From Verrucomicrobiota bacterium (GTDB lineage Bacteria; Verrucomicrobiota; Verrucomicrobiia; Opitutales; Opitutaceae): a stretch of DNA of 64,000 bases. The notes beneath the pieces were generated by a model. That model ran no database searches and was not told the DNA's origin. It was given only the letters and a program-made list of their open reading frames with translations. The DNA lies in NCBI GenBank assembly GCA_016235555.1, contig JACRKC010000021.1:1-64000 (forward strand). Reading direction: 5' to 3'. The translations under genes and the position numbers were made by a program. Of this stretch, positions 40,621-48,972 are shown one piece after another. Positions within the stretch are counted from its first letter, which is position 1, and every line of letters starts with the position of its first letter.

Positions 40621-41991
40621 ATGATGAAACGTTCGCTCCTGCTTTCCTGCGCGATGGCCCTCGGTTGGCTCTCGGTGCGTGCCGCCGAATCATCCCGTCC
40701 GAACATCCTCCTCATCGTTTCCGACGACCAAGGCTACGCCGACACCGGCTTCCAGGGCGCGAAGGACATCCCGACGCCGCACCTCGACCGGCTCGCGAAA
40801 TCCGGCGTGCGCTTCACCAGCGGGTCGGTCACGCATCCGTTCTGTTCGCCGACGCGCGCCGGGCTCATGGCCGGACGTTACCAGCAGCGTTTCGGCCATG
40901 AACGGAATCCCTTCTACGAACCCACCGATCACCGCGAAGGGCTGCCGACGAGCGAGACGCTGCTGCCGGCGCGGATGCGCGACGCCGGCTACGTGACGGG
41001 CTGGATCGGCAAGTGGCACCTCGGCGCGGCGCCGGAGTTCGCCCCGCAGAAACGCGGGTTTGCCGAGACGTATGGCTTCATCGGCGGCGGGCACCGTTTC
41101 CGCGAGTGGCAGATCAATGCCGCGGTCGAATACCAGGTCCCGATCGAGCGCAACGGCGTGACGGTCGGGACGCCGGCGCATCTCACGGAGGCGTTCGGCC
41201 GCGAGGCGGCGGCGTTTGTGAAGCGGCACGCGAGCGAACCGTGGTTTCTCTACCTCGCCTTCAACGCGCCCCACACGCCCCACGAGCCCACGCCCGAGCG
41301 ACTCGCGCGCTTCGCCGTGATCAAGGATCCCACGCGCCAGAAATACGCCGCGCAGGTGAGCCTGATGGACGACGCCATCGGCGAGACGCTCGCCGCGCTG
41401 CACGAGAGCGGGCAGGAGTCGCGCACGCTCGTGTTTTTCTTCTCCGACAACGGCGGGCCGGTCGGCATCAACGGCTCCGACAACACGCCGCTGCGCGGGG
41501 CCAAAGGCACCGTCTACGAAGGCGGCGTGCGCGTGCCGTTCCTGATCGCCTGGCCCGGAAAAATCTCCGGCGGACGCAGCGACGACCGGCCGGTGAGTTC
41601 GGTGGATGTGTTCGCCACGTCGCTCGCCGTGGCCGGCGCGCCGATGCCGACGGACAGGAAATACGACAGCGTCAACCTGCTGCCTTATCTCACCGGTGAG
41701 AAATCCGGCGCGCCGCACGAGCGGCTCTTCTGGCGCAACGGTGCCCTGCTCGCCGTGCGCGAAGGCGACTGGAAGCTCGTGCGCGGCGCGGGCAAGTCCG
41801 ACGAACTCTACCATCTCGCGAGCGACATCGGCGAATCGCGCGACGTCGCCGCGGCCAACCCCGCCGTGCTCGCGCGCCTCGCGGGTGCGCTGGAGGCGTG
41901 GAACAAGGAGTTGATCGATCCGGTGTTCCCCGGCCTTTCGCTCCACCCGAACGCCAAGAAGAAGGCGGGAAAAAACAAGAAAACGCCGTAG
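40621..41991 (+). CDS. Secreted sulfatase (arylsulfatase A-like)
   Basis: 456 residues; signal peptide ends near V-R-A-A. The sulfatase signature C-S-P-T-R is at residues 75-79, with Cys75 to be converted to formylglycine; metal ligands fit D-D-Q at 35-37 and the later S-D-N-G-G. G-K-W-H-L is the second signature. Hydrolyses sulfate esters on polysaccharides outside the cytoplasm; no formylglycine-generating enzyme is in the window. The C-terminus is a Lys-rich tail (about K-K-K-A-G-K-N-K-K), shared in kind with the two other sulfatases here. Confidence 0.9.
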   Translation: MMKRSLLLSCAMALGWLSVRAAESSRPNILLIVSDDQGYADTGFQGAKDIPTPHLDRLAKSGVRFTSGSVTHPFCSPTRAGLMAGRYQQRFGHERNPFYEPTDHREGLPTSETLLPARMRDAGYVTGWIGKWHLGAAPEFAPQKRGFAETYGFIGGGHRFREWQINAAVEYQVPIERNGVTVGTPAHLTEAFGREAAAFVKRHASEPWFLYLAFNAPHTPHEPTPERLARFAVIKDPTRQKYAAQVSLMDDAIGETLAALHESGQESRTLVFFFSDNGGPVGINGSDNTPLRGAKGTVYEGGVRVPFLIAWPGKISGGRSDDRPVSSVDVFATSLAVAGAPMPTDRKYDSVNLLPYLTGEKSGAPHERLFWRNGALLAVREGDWKLVRGAGKSDELYHLASDIGESRDVAAANPAVLARLAGALEAWNKELIDPVFPGLSLHPNAKKKAGKNKKTP

Positions 41992-42060
41992 CCACCTTCT
42001 GAGTAACGCGGGCGGCCCCGACCCGTCTCTTTGGCACTGTTACTCGATGCTCTCCACCCC

Positions 42061-43374
42061 ATGAAACGCACCCTACTCTCGCTCGTCGCGGCGTTGCTCA
42101 CCGCCGGTTCCGCCGTCGCCGCGTCGGTCTCACGACCCAACATCGTCCTCATCCTCGCCGACGACCTCGGGCTCGACGGAGTGAGCTGCTACGGCGCCGA
42201 TGTGCGCAAGACGCCCAACATCGACAAGCTCGCCGCGGGCGGCGTGCGCTTTGAGACGTGCTACGCTTCCCCGCTCTGCGGCCCCACGCGCTGCCTGCTC
42301 AACACGGGCCGCTATGCGTTCCGCACCGGCGGCATCACCAACATGTCGTGGCGCCCGGGCGGTCCCGGGGCGAAATCCGCCGACGAGCGCCCGGTGGCGC
42401 GGGTGCTGAAAGAGGCCGGCTACGCCACCGGCATGGCTGGCAAATGGCGGCAGGTCGGCGAGACGCCGAAGGACTGGGGTTACGACGAATACACCACCGA
42501 TCCGACAGCGGGCGGGTGGTATTGGCAGACCACGCATCAGCAGCACACCGGCGAGAAGACCGTGCCCGAGGGCACCTACGCGGGCGATGTCGTGCACCAG
42601 TTCGCGGTCGACTTCATGCGCCGCCACAAGGACCAGCCGTTCTTCTTCTACTACTCGATGCACCACGTGCACGGCCCGATCCTGCGCACCTCCGATTCCG
42701 CCAAGGACACCACCGACATCGGAAAACTCTACAACGACAACATCGCCTACATGGACAAGCAGGTGGGCGCCGTGGTCGCCGAGCTCGAGAAACTCGGCGT
42801 GCGCGACAACACGCTCGTGATCTTCACCGCTGACAACGGCACCGCGCTCGACTTCCCCACCACGATCGGCGGCCGCGCGATCAACGGCAAGAAAGGCACC
42901 ATGCTCGAAGGCGGCTCGCGCGTGGCGTTCATCGCCAACTGGCCGCGCGTCACGCCCGCCGGACGGGTGTCGACGGACATCATCAGCTTTGCCGATCTCC
43001 TCCCGACCTTCGCCGACGTGGCCGAGGCAAAGCTCCCCGCCGGCTTCAAATACGACGGCGTGAGTTTCGCCACGCAGCTCCACGGCCAAGCGGGCAACCC
43101 GCGCAGCTACGCCTACGTGCAACTCGGCGGGAACTGGTATGTGCGCGAGCGCGGCTACAAGATGAACCAGGCGCACGAACTCTTCGACATGAGCGATGCG
43201 CCGTTCGTCGAGAAACCCGTGCCCGCGTCGGCCGACACATCCGAGAGCAAGGCCGCCCGGCAGCGCCTCACGACGATCCTCGCCGACCTCAACCCCGCCG
43301 GCGGCAAGACCGACAACAACGCCGACGGCACGCCGAAGCAGAAAAAGAACAAGAAGAAGAACAAACAGGAGTGA
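42061..43374 (+). CDS. Secreted sulfatase
   Basis: 437 residues with a Sec signal peptide (M-K-R-T-L-L-S-L-V-A-A-L-L). The active-site motif C-G-P-T-R is at residues 73-77 and keeps the downstream T-G; metal-binding D-D is near residues 34-35 and T-A-D-N-G later. The second signature is G-K-W-R rather than the usual G-K-W-H, a change at a conserved active-site position. The tail is strongly basic (K-Q-K-K-N-K-K-K-N-K). It follows the first sulfatase by 69 bp. Confidence 0.88.
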   Translation: MKRTLLSLVAALLTAGSAVAASVSRPNIVLILADDLGLDGVSCYGADVRKTPNIDKLAAGGVRFETCYASPLCGPTRCLLNTGRYAFRTGGITNMSWRPGGPGAKSADERPVARVLKEAGYATGMAGKWRQVGETPKDWGYDEYTTDPTAGGWYWQTTHQQHTGEKTVPEGTYAGDVVHQFAVDFMRRHKDQPFFFYYSMHHVHGPILRTSDSAKDTTDIGKLYNDNIAYMDKQVGAVVAELEKLGVRDNTLVIFTADNGTALDFPTTIGGRAINGKKGTMLEGGSRVAFIANWPRVTPAGRVSTDIISFADLLPTFADVAEAKLPAGFKYDGVSFATQLHGQAGNPRSYAYVQLGGNWYVRERGYKMNQAHELFDMSDAPFVEKPVPASADTSESKAARQRLTTILADLNPAGGKTDNNADGTPKQKKNKKKNKQE

Positions 43375-43444
43375 ACTGCTCTCGCCGCACCTAACAAGCA
43401 GGCGTAGCGTCGTGTTCAGTGCAGGAGAATGACACAATTAGGCA

Positions 43445-43981
43445 ATGAAGGCTGTCTTTGCGTTATCGATTTTAGCCGTCGTTGCAGCACTTCTTGCCGG
43501 TTGCGAAAGTTCACCAGCGTCCGGTCGCGTGGGTGGCATCGCTTACTCCAAGGACGAGCATGAGATTCGCATGGCCATTTACTCCGAGCGCATCAAAAAC
43601 GACGGCAAGTGGTGGGTAATTCCGGAGCATGATGCGTTCGTCGAAGATTTCGGACAACGCACAGGAATCAGGCGAGTTATCGGTGGCCTTGATCGGCCTG
43701 CCATTCGTATTGTGCGCGCAGAAGAACGCTCGGCTTTCAGCATGGCCGTTGGAAAGGTAGTTGTATCTGGCGACACAGCGAAAGCTTGGGTCAGTGAAGA
43801 AGGCCCACAAGGGTCCGAGATTTCCTTGCGTAGGGACGGGGGAGTTTGGCGGATCACGAAATGGCAGGTCATGTGGATAGTCCGAAAGGTGCCGAACGAG
43901 TCGAAGGTGCAAACGACCGGACTTGTGACGAGTCGTGTCCACGCACGCCTCTCGCCAATTTCCGACGTGGTTCATCTGTGA
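43445..43981 (+). CDS. Hypothetical lipoprotein between two sulfatases
   Basis: 178 residues with a lipoprotein signal (hydrophobic core and lipobox L-A-G-C at residues 17-20). No family recognised; the middle is beta-rich and ends with a Trp-containing segment. Clearly less GC-rich than both flanking sulfatase genes, with more A/T-ending codons, like the lipoprotein at 6724. It may be a recent insertion in the sulfatase cluster, or a co-transcribed surface protein. Confidence 0.7.
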   Translation: MKAVFALSILAVVAALLAGCESSPASGRVGGIAYSKDEHEIRMAIYSERIKNDGKWWVIPEHDAFVEDFGQRTGIRRVIGGLDRPAIRIVRAEERSAFSMAVGKVVVSGDTAKAWVSEEGPQGSEISLRRDGGVWRITKWQVMWIVRKVPNESKVQTTGLVTSRVHARLSPISDVVHL

Positions 43982-44009
43982 CCATGCAAATTTCGCTCCG
44001 CCTCGCCCC

Positions 44010-45467
44010 ATGAAAAATACCCTCCGCCTCGCAGTTGCGGCCCTCGCTCTCGCGTCCGCCGCCCTCGCCGCCGACACCAAGCCCAACATCATCTACGTCC
44101 TCGCCGACGATCTCGGCTACACGGACGTCGCCTGCTTCGGCTCGAAATACTACGAGACGCCGAACATCGATCGCCTCGCCAAGCAGGGCATGCGGTTCAC
44201 CAACTACCACAATTGCCAGAACTGCACGCCCACGCGTGCTGCGATCATGAGCGGCCAGTATGGCGCGCGCACCGGCGTCTACACCGTCGGCGGCATCGAT
44301 CGCTTCGCGTGGAATTCACGACCACTGCGCCCGGTCGACAACGTCACCAACCTGCCGCTCGACCGCATTTTGCTCCCCGCCACGCTCAAGACCGCCGGCT
44401 ACGCCACCGCGATGTTCGGCAAGTGGCACATCGGCCAGCAGGGCGATTACCTGCCGGGCAAGCGCGGGTTCGACGAGGCGATCGTGAGCATGGGCGCGCA
44501 CTTCGACTTCGAGACCAACCCGAAGACCGACTACCCGAAGGGCCAGTATCTCGCCGATTTTCTCACGGACAAGGCGGTCGATTTCATCCGGCGCAAAAAG
44601 GACGGGCCGTTCTTCCTTTATCTGCCGCATTTCGGCGTCCACTCGCCGCACCACGCGAAACCGGAGTTGATCGCGAAATTCAAACCGAAGCCCGGGGTGG
44701 GCGGCCACGACAACCCGACCTACGCCGCGATGATCGCGAGCGTGGACGAGAGTGTCGGCCGCATCATGGCGCTGCTCGACGAGCTCAAGATCGCCGACAA
44801 CACCGTGCTGATCTTCTCCAGCGACAACGGCGGCGTGGGCGGCTACATCCGCGAAGGCATCAAGAAGGGCAACGGCGGCGACATCACCGACAACGCGCCG
44901 CTGCGCAGCGGCAAGGGCAGCCTCTACGAAGGCGGCACGCGCGTGCCGTTCATCGTGCGCTGGCCCGGCCGCATCGCGCCCGGCACCGCCAACAACACGC
45001 CGCTCGTCCACGTCGACATGTATCCGACGTTCGCCGCGCTGGCCGGTGCGAAATTGCCCGGGCAGCAGGTGTTCGACGGCGAAAGTTTCGCGCCCCTCAT
45101 GCTCGGTGCGAAGGCGCAGCTGAAGCGCGACGCGTTTTACCAGCATTTTCCCGGTTACCTCGGCGCGGGCGTGGACCAGTGGCGCACGACGCCGGTCACG
45201 ACGATCACCGCGGGCGACTGGAAGTTGATGGAGTTCCTCGAAGACGGGAAAATCGAGCTCTACAATCTCCGCGAGGACATCGGGGAAAAGAACAACCTGG
45301 CCGCGACCAGCCCCGAGAAACGGCAGGAACTCTACGCCAAGCTCGTCGCCTGGCGCACCGCCATCAAGGCACCGATGCCGACGAAGAACGAGCCGACGGC
45401 CGCCGCAGATTCCGGTGAGAAAAAGAAAAAAGGCGGGAAGAAGAAGGCGGCAAAGCAGGAGAACTGA
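44010..45467 (+). CDS. Secreted sulfatase
   Basis: 485 residues; signal peptide ends A-A-L-A-A. The motif C-T-P-T-R is at residues 72-76, D-D-L near 33-35, G-K-W-H-I as the second signature and S-S-D-N-G-G for the metal site, so all key residues are present. It ends in a Lys-rich tail. Third sulfatase of a same-strand run, 28 bp after the lipoprotein. Three sulfatases with differing cores suggest a heterogeneously sulfated polysaccharide as substrate. Confidence 0.92.
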   Translation: MKNTLRLAVAALALASAALAADTKPNIIYVLADDLGYTDVACFGSKYYETPNIDRLAKQGMRFTNYHNCQNCTPTRAAIMSGQYGARTGVYTVGGIDRFAWNSRPLRPVDNVTNLPLDRILLPATLKTAGYATAMFGKWHIGQQGDYLPGKRGFDEAIVSMGAHFDFETNPKTDYPKGQYLADFLTDKAVDFIRRKKDGPFFLYLPHFGVHSPHHAKPELIAKFKPKPGVGGHDNPTYAAMIASVDESVGRIMALLDELKIADNTVLIFSSDNGGVGGYIREGIKKGNGGDITDNAPLRSGKGSLYEGGTRVPFIVRWPGRIAPGTANNTPLVHVDMYPTFAALAGAKLPGQQVFDGESFAPLMLGAKAQLKRDAFYQHFPGYLGAGVDQWRTTPVTTITAGDWKLMEFLEDGKIELYNLREDIGEKNNLAATSPEKRQELYAKLVAWRTAIKAPMPTKNEPTAAADSGEKKKKGGKKKAAKQEN

Positions 45468-45488
45468 GCAAACGCCAGAAGTCCCGAG

Positions 45489-45563
45489 GTAGCGGCGGGC
45501 CTCCCTGCCCGCCGGTTCAGGATTTTCGCCCGAGCGTCGGCGGGCAGGGACGCCCGCCGCTGC
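45489..45563. repeat. REP-like palindrome (GTAGCGGCGGGCC type)
   Basis: Starts GTAGCGGCGGGCCTCCC and ends GACGCCCGCCGCTGC, the final CTAC mutated to CTGC. A near copy is at 52009-52082. With the next repeat it fills the gap 45468-45778; no gene seen. Confidence 0.75.
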
Positions 45564-45644
45564 GGAAGGGCAAACCTCTGCCGACGACTTCTGCTGCCTC
45601 GCGTCGAGATAGTCGCGCGGCTTCTCCGGAGCGGGTTCCTGGAG

Positions 45645-45711
45645 CAGGGCGGGTCTGTGACCCGCCCTCGAACACGCATCGCCCGAAAGGGCTTGTCACA
45701 GACCTGCCTAC
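45645..45711. repeat. REP-like palindrome (GGGCGGGTCTGTGACC type)
   Basis: Starts AGGGCGGGTCTGTGACCCG and ends CACAGACCTGCCTAC, an imperfect copy of 21519-21588 and 25341-25506. Confidence 0.75.
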
Positions 45712-45778
45712 CTCGGAGCGCCCGTCCCCATCATCGTCCAACTCGACCTCGGCGCGCCGCCCGCCTACCGTCCGGCCC

Positions 45779-46915
45779 ATGTCCGGATCAGTGGCACTCG
45801 TTTCCTTGGACCACACCCGCGCCGCGGATCGCCGCCGCTTCCTGCGGCTGGCCCATCGCCTCTATCGCAATGATCCGCTCTGGGTGGCACCGCTCGACTC
45901 CGAGGCGCATCAGGTGCTCGCGCCGCAGAATCCGTTTTTCCAACACGCCCGGATGCAGTTGTGGGTCGCGGTGCGCCACGGCGCGGACGTCGGGCGCATC
46001 GCGGGCATCGTCGATGCCACGCACAACGCCGTGCATGGCGAGCGCGCGGCCCATTTCGGATTCTTGGAGAGTGTGGACGATGTCGCGGTGACGGCGGTGC
46101 TGTTCGAGGCGGTGAGCGCGTGGGCGCGCGCGGCCGGTTGCGATCGTCTCGTCGGGCCGATGAACCCCTCGATCAACGATGAGTGCGGCCTGTTGATCGA
46201 CGGCTTCGATTCGTCGCCTGTGCTGATGATGACCTACAATCCGCCCTACCTGCGCCGGCTGGTGGAGGCGGCGGGGTTTGCGAAGGCGAAGGATCTGATC
46301 GCATTCTACCTCGACCTGGCGGAGGCGCCGCTGGTGCGGTTGGAACGGATCGCGGCCGACTTCCGGCGCCGGCATCCGCAGCTCACGGTGCGGCCGGTGC
46401 TGAAGTCGACGGTCGCGGCCGATGTGCCGAAGTTGAAACGAGTCTTCAACGAGGCGTGGGAAAAAAACTGGGGCGCCGTGCCGCTCACCGATGGCGAGAT
46501 CAACCTGCTCGCCGAGCGGCTCGTGCCGCTCGTGGTGGAGGGCCTGGTGTGGATCGCGGAGCAGGGCGGCGAGGTGGCGGGCTTCCTCCTCGCGGTGCCG
46601 GATGCGAATGAGATTCTCCGGCCGCTGCGCGGGCGTATGCTTTCACCCGGATTGGTGAAGGCGCTGCCGTATCTGCTCGGCTGGAAGCAACCGCGGTTGC
46701 TGCGCGTGGTGGCGCTGGGCACGCGACGCGAGTTTCGCCGGCGCGGACTCGAAGCGATGATGTTCGCGGAGTCGCTGCGCAAGGCGCACGCGCTGGGTTT
46801 CGCCGGTGCCGAGGCCTCGTGGATTCTCGAAGACAACGTGCCGCTGCTGCGGTTGCTCGAGGCGTTTTCGGCGAAACCCTACAAGACCTACCGCGTCTAC
46901 GCGCGACCCGTGTGA
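45779..46915 (+). CDS. GNAT-like acyltransferase of unknown substrate
   Basis: 378 residues. The sequence looks like a pair of GNAT-fold domains: an N-terminal half with G-R-I-A-G-I-V-D and a C-terminal half with G-F-L-L-A-V-P-D, then a V-A-L-G-T-R-R-E-F-R-R-R-G-L segment resembling the acetyl-CoA loop. No signal peptide. Related large GNAT-like proteins are widespread and mostly uncharacterised. Monocistronic, flanked by palindromes on both sides. Confidence 0.7.
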   Translation: MSGSVALVSLDHTRAADRRRFLRLAHRLYRNDPLWVAPLDSEAHQVLAPQNPFFQHARMQLWVAVRHGADVGRIAGIVDATHNAVHGERAAHFGFLESVDDVAVTAVLFEAVSAWARAAGCDRLVGPMNPSINDECGLLIDGFDSSPVLMMTYNPPYLRRLVEAAGFAKAKDLIAFYLDLAEAPLVRLERIAADFRRRHPQLTVRPVLKSTVAADVPKLKRVFNEAWEKNWGAVPLTDGEINLLAERLVPLVVEGLVWIAEQGGEVAGFLLAVPDANEILRPLRGRMLSPGLVKALPYLLGWKQPRLLRVVALGTRREFRRRGLEAMMFAESLRKAHALGFAGAEASWILEDNVPLLRLLEAFSAKPYKTYRVYARPV

Positions 46916-46961
46916 GCGCGGGCGTCTGGACCAACGTTGCAGTCGGATGGTGCGAAAGAAA

Positions 46962-47031
46962 GTAGCCGCCGAGGTCACGAGACTGGAAATTGCGATTCAC
47001 CCCAGGCCGGGCTCCTCACGTCGGCCTCTAC
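46962..47031. repeat. REP-like palindrome (GTAGCCGCCGAGG type)
   Basis: Starts GTAGCCGCCGAGGTCACGAG and ends CCTCACGTCGGCCTCTAC. Fills, with the next element, the gap between convergent genes. Confidence 0.8.
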
Positions 47032-47060
47032 GCTCGACTGCACGACCCTGGCTGAGTCGA

Positions 47061-47177
47061 GGTGGAGCGGCTTGACCTCAACGCGCTGGTTTGAAGGTGG
47101 GAGCGGGTTTACCCCGCGACTCCTCGGGGCGTAAAGCCCCTCCCACAAAAAGCGCGTTGGGGTCAACGCGCTCCACC
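47061..47177. repeat. Nested palindrome with GGTGGAGCG ends
   Basis: Outer arms GGTGGAGCGGCTTGACCTC and GGGTCAACGCGCTCCACC as at 27202-27287. An inner palindrome (GTGGGAGCGGGTTTACC ... GCCCCTCCCAC) has been inserted, which the other copy lacks. Confidence 0.8.
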
Positions 47178-47193
47178 TCGATCCCGCCGTCGA

Positions 47194-48159
47194 TCAGGCC
47201 GGACCGTGCGACGCCGGCCGACAGGAACCCTCGGCGCGCGCGTAAAGGGCCTGGGCGGCGGGCAGGAACACCGCCAGCGCGATCAGCCCGCCGAGCACGT
47301 CGACCGCGTAGTGGGCCTGCGTGTAGACCGTCGAAAACACGATGCTGACCGCGAAAAGCAGGTGCACCCAGCGGACGCGCCGCAGATAGCGCCAGGAAAA
47401 CCACGCGGTGACGAAGGCCACCGCCACATGACTGCTGGGAAACGCGGCGCCGGGGATTTCCGCATGGCGCTCGATCAACCCGAAAATCCTGCGCGCCGGT
47501 TCGCCGCCGTCCGCTGCGGGGGCGGGCGCAGGGGCGTGACCATAGAGCGAGACGAACGCGGCTCGCTCCGGCGTATCGGCGAACAGCACCCGCGGTCCGA
47601 CCGCCGGGACAAACAGGTAGATCGCGTAGCACGCGTAGAACACCAGCGACACCACGGTCACGAAATGGCGGAATGCGGCGGTGTTCTGCACGAGCAGCCA
47701 CACGCCCACGCCACCGACCAACAGGTAGTAGCTCAAATACGAGACGTGCATCAACTCGCTGAACAGCGGGTGCGTCGCCGCGGCCGGAAACTCCACGGCC
47801 GGCTGGCAGCCGAAGAGCGCGTGATCGGCGCGCAGCAGCCACGGGTCCAGCCGCGGCGTGCCGAGCAGGCGATTCACGATCGCGATTTCGGTGTAGCAGC
47901 CGGTGTAGAGCAGGATCGGGTAAAGTTCGCGCAGGTAGCCCCAGAATCCGCGGTCCATGCTTGGAGCGGATGGAGCGGCGCCCTCCGAAAGTCTGCCCTC
48001 ATCCTGGCGCGAGATCAGCGCGTGCAGGCCGGCGACAACCACGAGGTGGGTGGCCACCAACGCGACCCAGTGGTCGCCGCGCCACGCGAGCGCGACCAGC
48101 GCGACGAAGAGTAGATAGCCCTGCGTGGCGTAATCGACGAGGCGGTAGCGGCTTAGCAT
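47194..48159 (-). CDS. PAP2-superfamily integral membrane phosphatase
   Basis: 321 residues with about six membrane helices. The phosphatase motifs are P-S-S-H-V-A-V-A-F and, later, H-Y-A-V-D-V-L-G-G, giving the two catalytic His of the type-2 phosphatidic acid phosphatase/inositol-phosphotransferase (PAP2_3) group. Likely acts on lipid phosphates. A Ser/Gly/Ala/Pro-rich loop near residue 60 is encoded by a palindrome arm (47972-47987) like that in the FAD oxidoreductase. Monocistronic. Confidence 0.85.
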   Translation of the reverse strand: MLSRYRLVDYATQGYLLFVALVALAWRGDHWVALVATHLVVVAGLHALISRQDEGRLSEGAAPSAPSMDRGFWGYLRELYPILLYTGCYTEIAIVNRLLGTPRLDPWLLRADHALFGCQPAVEFPAAATHPLFSELMHVSYLSYYLLVGGVGVWLLVQNTAAFRHFVTVVSLVFYACYAIYLFVPAVGPRVLFADTPERAAFVSLYGHAPAPAPAADGGEPARRIFGLIERHAEIPGAAFPSSHVAVAFVTAWFSWRYLRRVRWVHLLFAVSIVFSTVYTQAHYAVDVLGGLIALAVFLPAAQALYARAEGSCRPASHGPA

Positions 48160-48260
48160 GGGTCAGAGCCGGAAATGGTCCGGACGCCTGGCGCCGGAAC
48201 GGCTCGTCGCCGGCGCCCCACGACGAAGTAGGAACAGCGCAATGGAGGTCCACGCCGCGC

Positions 48261-48330
48261 GTAGCCGTCGAGGTGACGAGGCGGGCGGTGCCGATTCACC
48301 TCAGACCGGCCTCCTCACCTCGGCCGCTAC
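48261..48330. repeat. REP-like palindrome (GTAGCCGTCGAGG type)
   Basis: Starts GTAGCCGTCGAGGTGACG and ends CCTCACCTCGGCCGCTAC. Confidence 0.85.
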
Positions 48331-48359
48331 GTTCGTCGGCATCGCCCGGTCGATCTTCT

Positions 48360-48788
48360 TTACGAACGCGCCGGCGTGCGCGTGGTTTTCCACGTGCCGA
48401 CGCCGGCGCCCTCGGCCGTGGTGCTGTCGTAGCTGCCTTCGAGCGTGTCGTCCTTCAGCTCACCCTTCAGGTGGCTCGACGCCGCGGTGCCCTGGATTTC
48501 CCAGCCGATCACGAGGTCGATCTTGTTGCCTTCGACCTTCAGCGACTTGGTGGTCGCGGGCACATCGGTGCCGTCGAACGTGAAGGTCGCTACCGCGGTC
48601 CACGCGGCTTCCTGGTTCCGGGTGAATTTCAATTTGAGCGCGCCGCCGACATCGTTTTGCCCGCGCCACTGGCCAGCGTAGTCGCCGGCGAGTGCCGGCC
48701 TGGCGGCGGGTTTGACCTCGGCGCCGAACGCGATCGTGCAGGCGGTCAGGCCTGCCAACCAAAGGGTGATGAAGCGGAGTAGTTTCAT
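48360..48788 (-). CDS. Small secreted protein of unknown function
   Basis: 142 residues from the ATG at 48788, with a Sec signal (M-K-L-L-R-F-I-T-L-W-L-A-G-L) and a cleavage region near F-G-A-E. The mature part reads as a small beta-barrel-like unit (G-D-Y-A-G-Q-W-R-G, G-T-A-A-S-S-H-L-K-G, L-E-G-S-Y-D-S), resembling uncharacterised single-domain secreted proteins. The open frame continues upstream but without a better start. Divergent from the symporter gene. Confidence 0.7.
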   Translation of the reverse strand: MKLLRFITLWLAGLTACTIAFGAEVKPAARPALAGDYAGQWRGQNDVGGALKLKFTRNQEAAWTAVATFTFDGTDVPATTKSLKVEGNKIDLVIGWEIQGTAASSHLKGELKDDTLEGSYDSTTAEGAGVGTWKTTRTPARS

Positions 48789-48972
48789 GGTGGCGGCGGG
48801 CAACGTAGTTGGGCGTTTCCGCGGAGTGCGAGCATGGAAAGGGGACGGGCGCCGTCCGATGCACGGAATCGCCCGCGGGGCGGGGTGAAATTTCAGGCGC
48901 GCGCGCATGATTGCCGGCAACTATCGCTCGCACTGCGCCGTTTCGGACCCTTCACTTTTCGCCCCAAACCCC

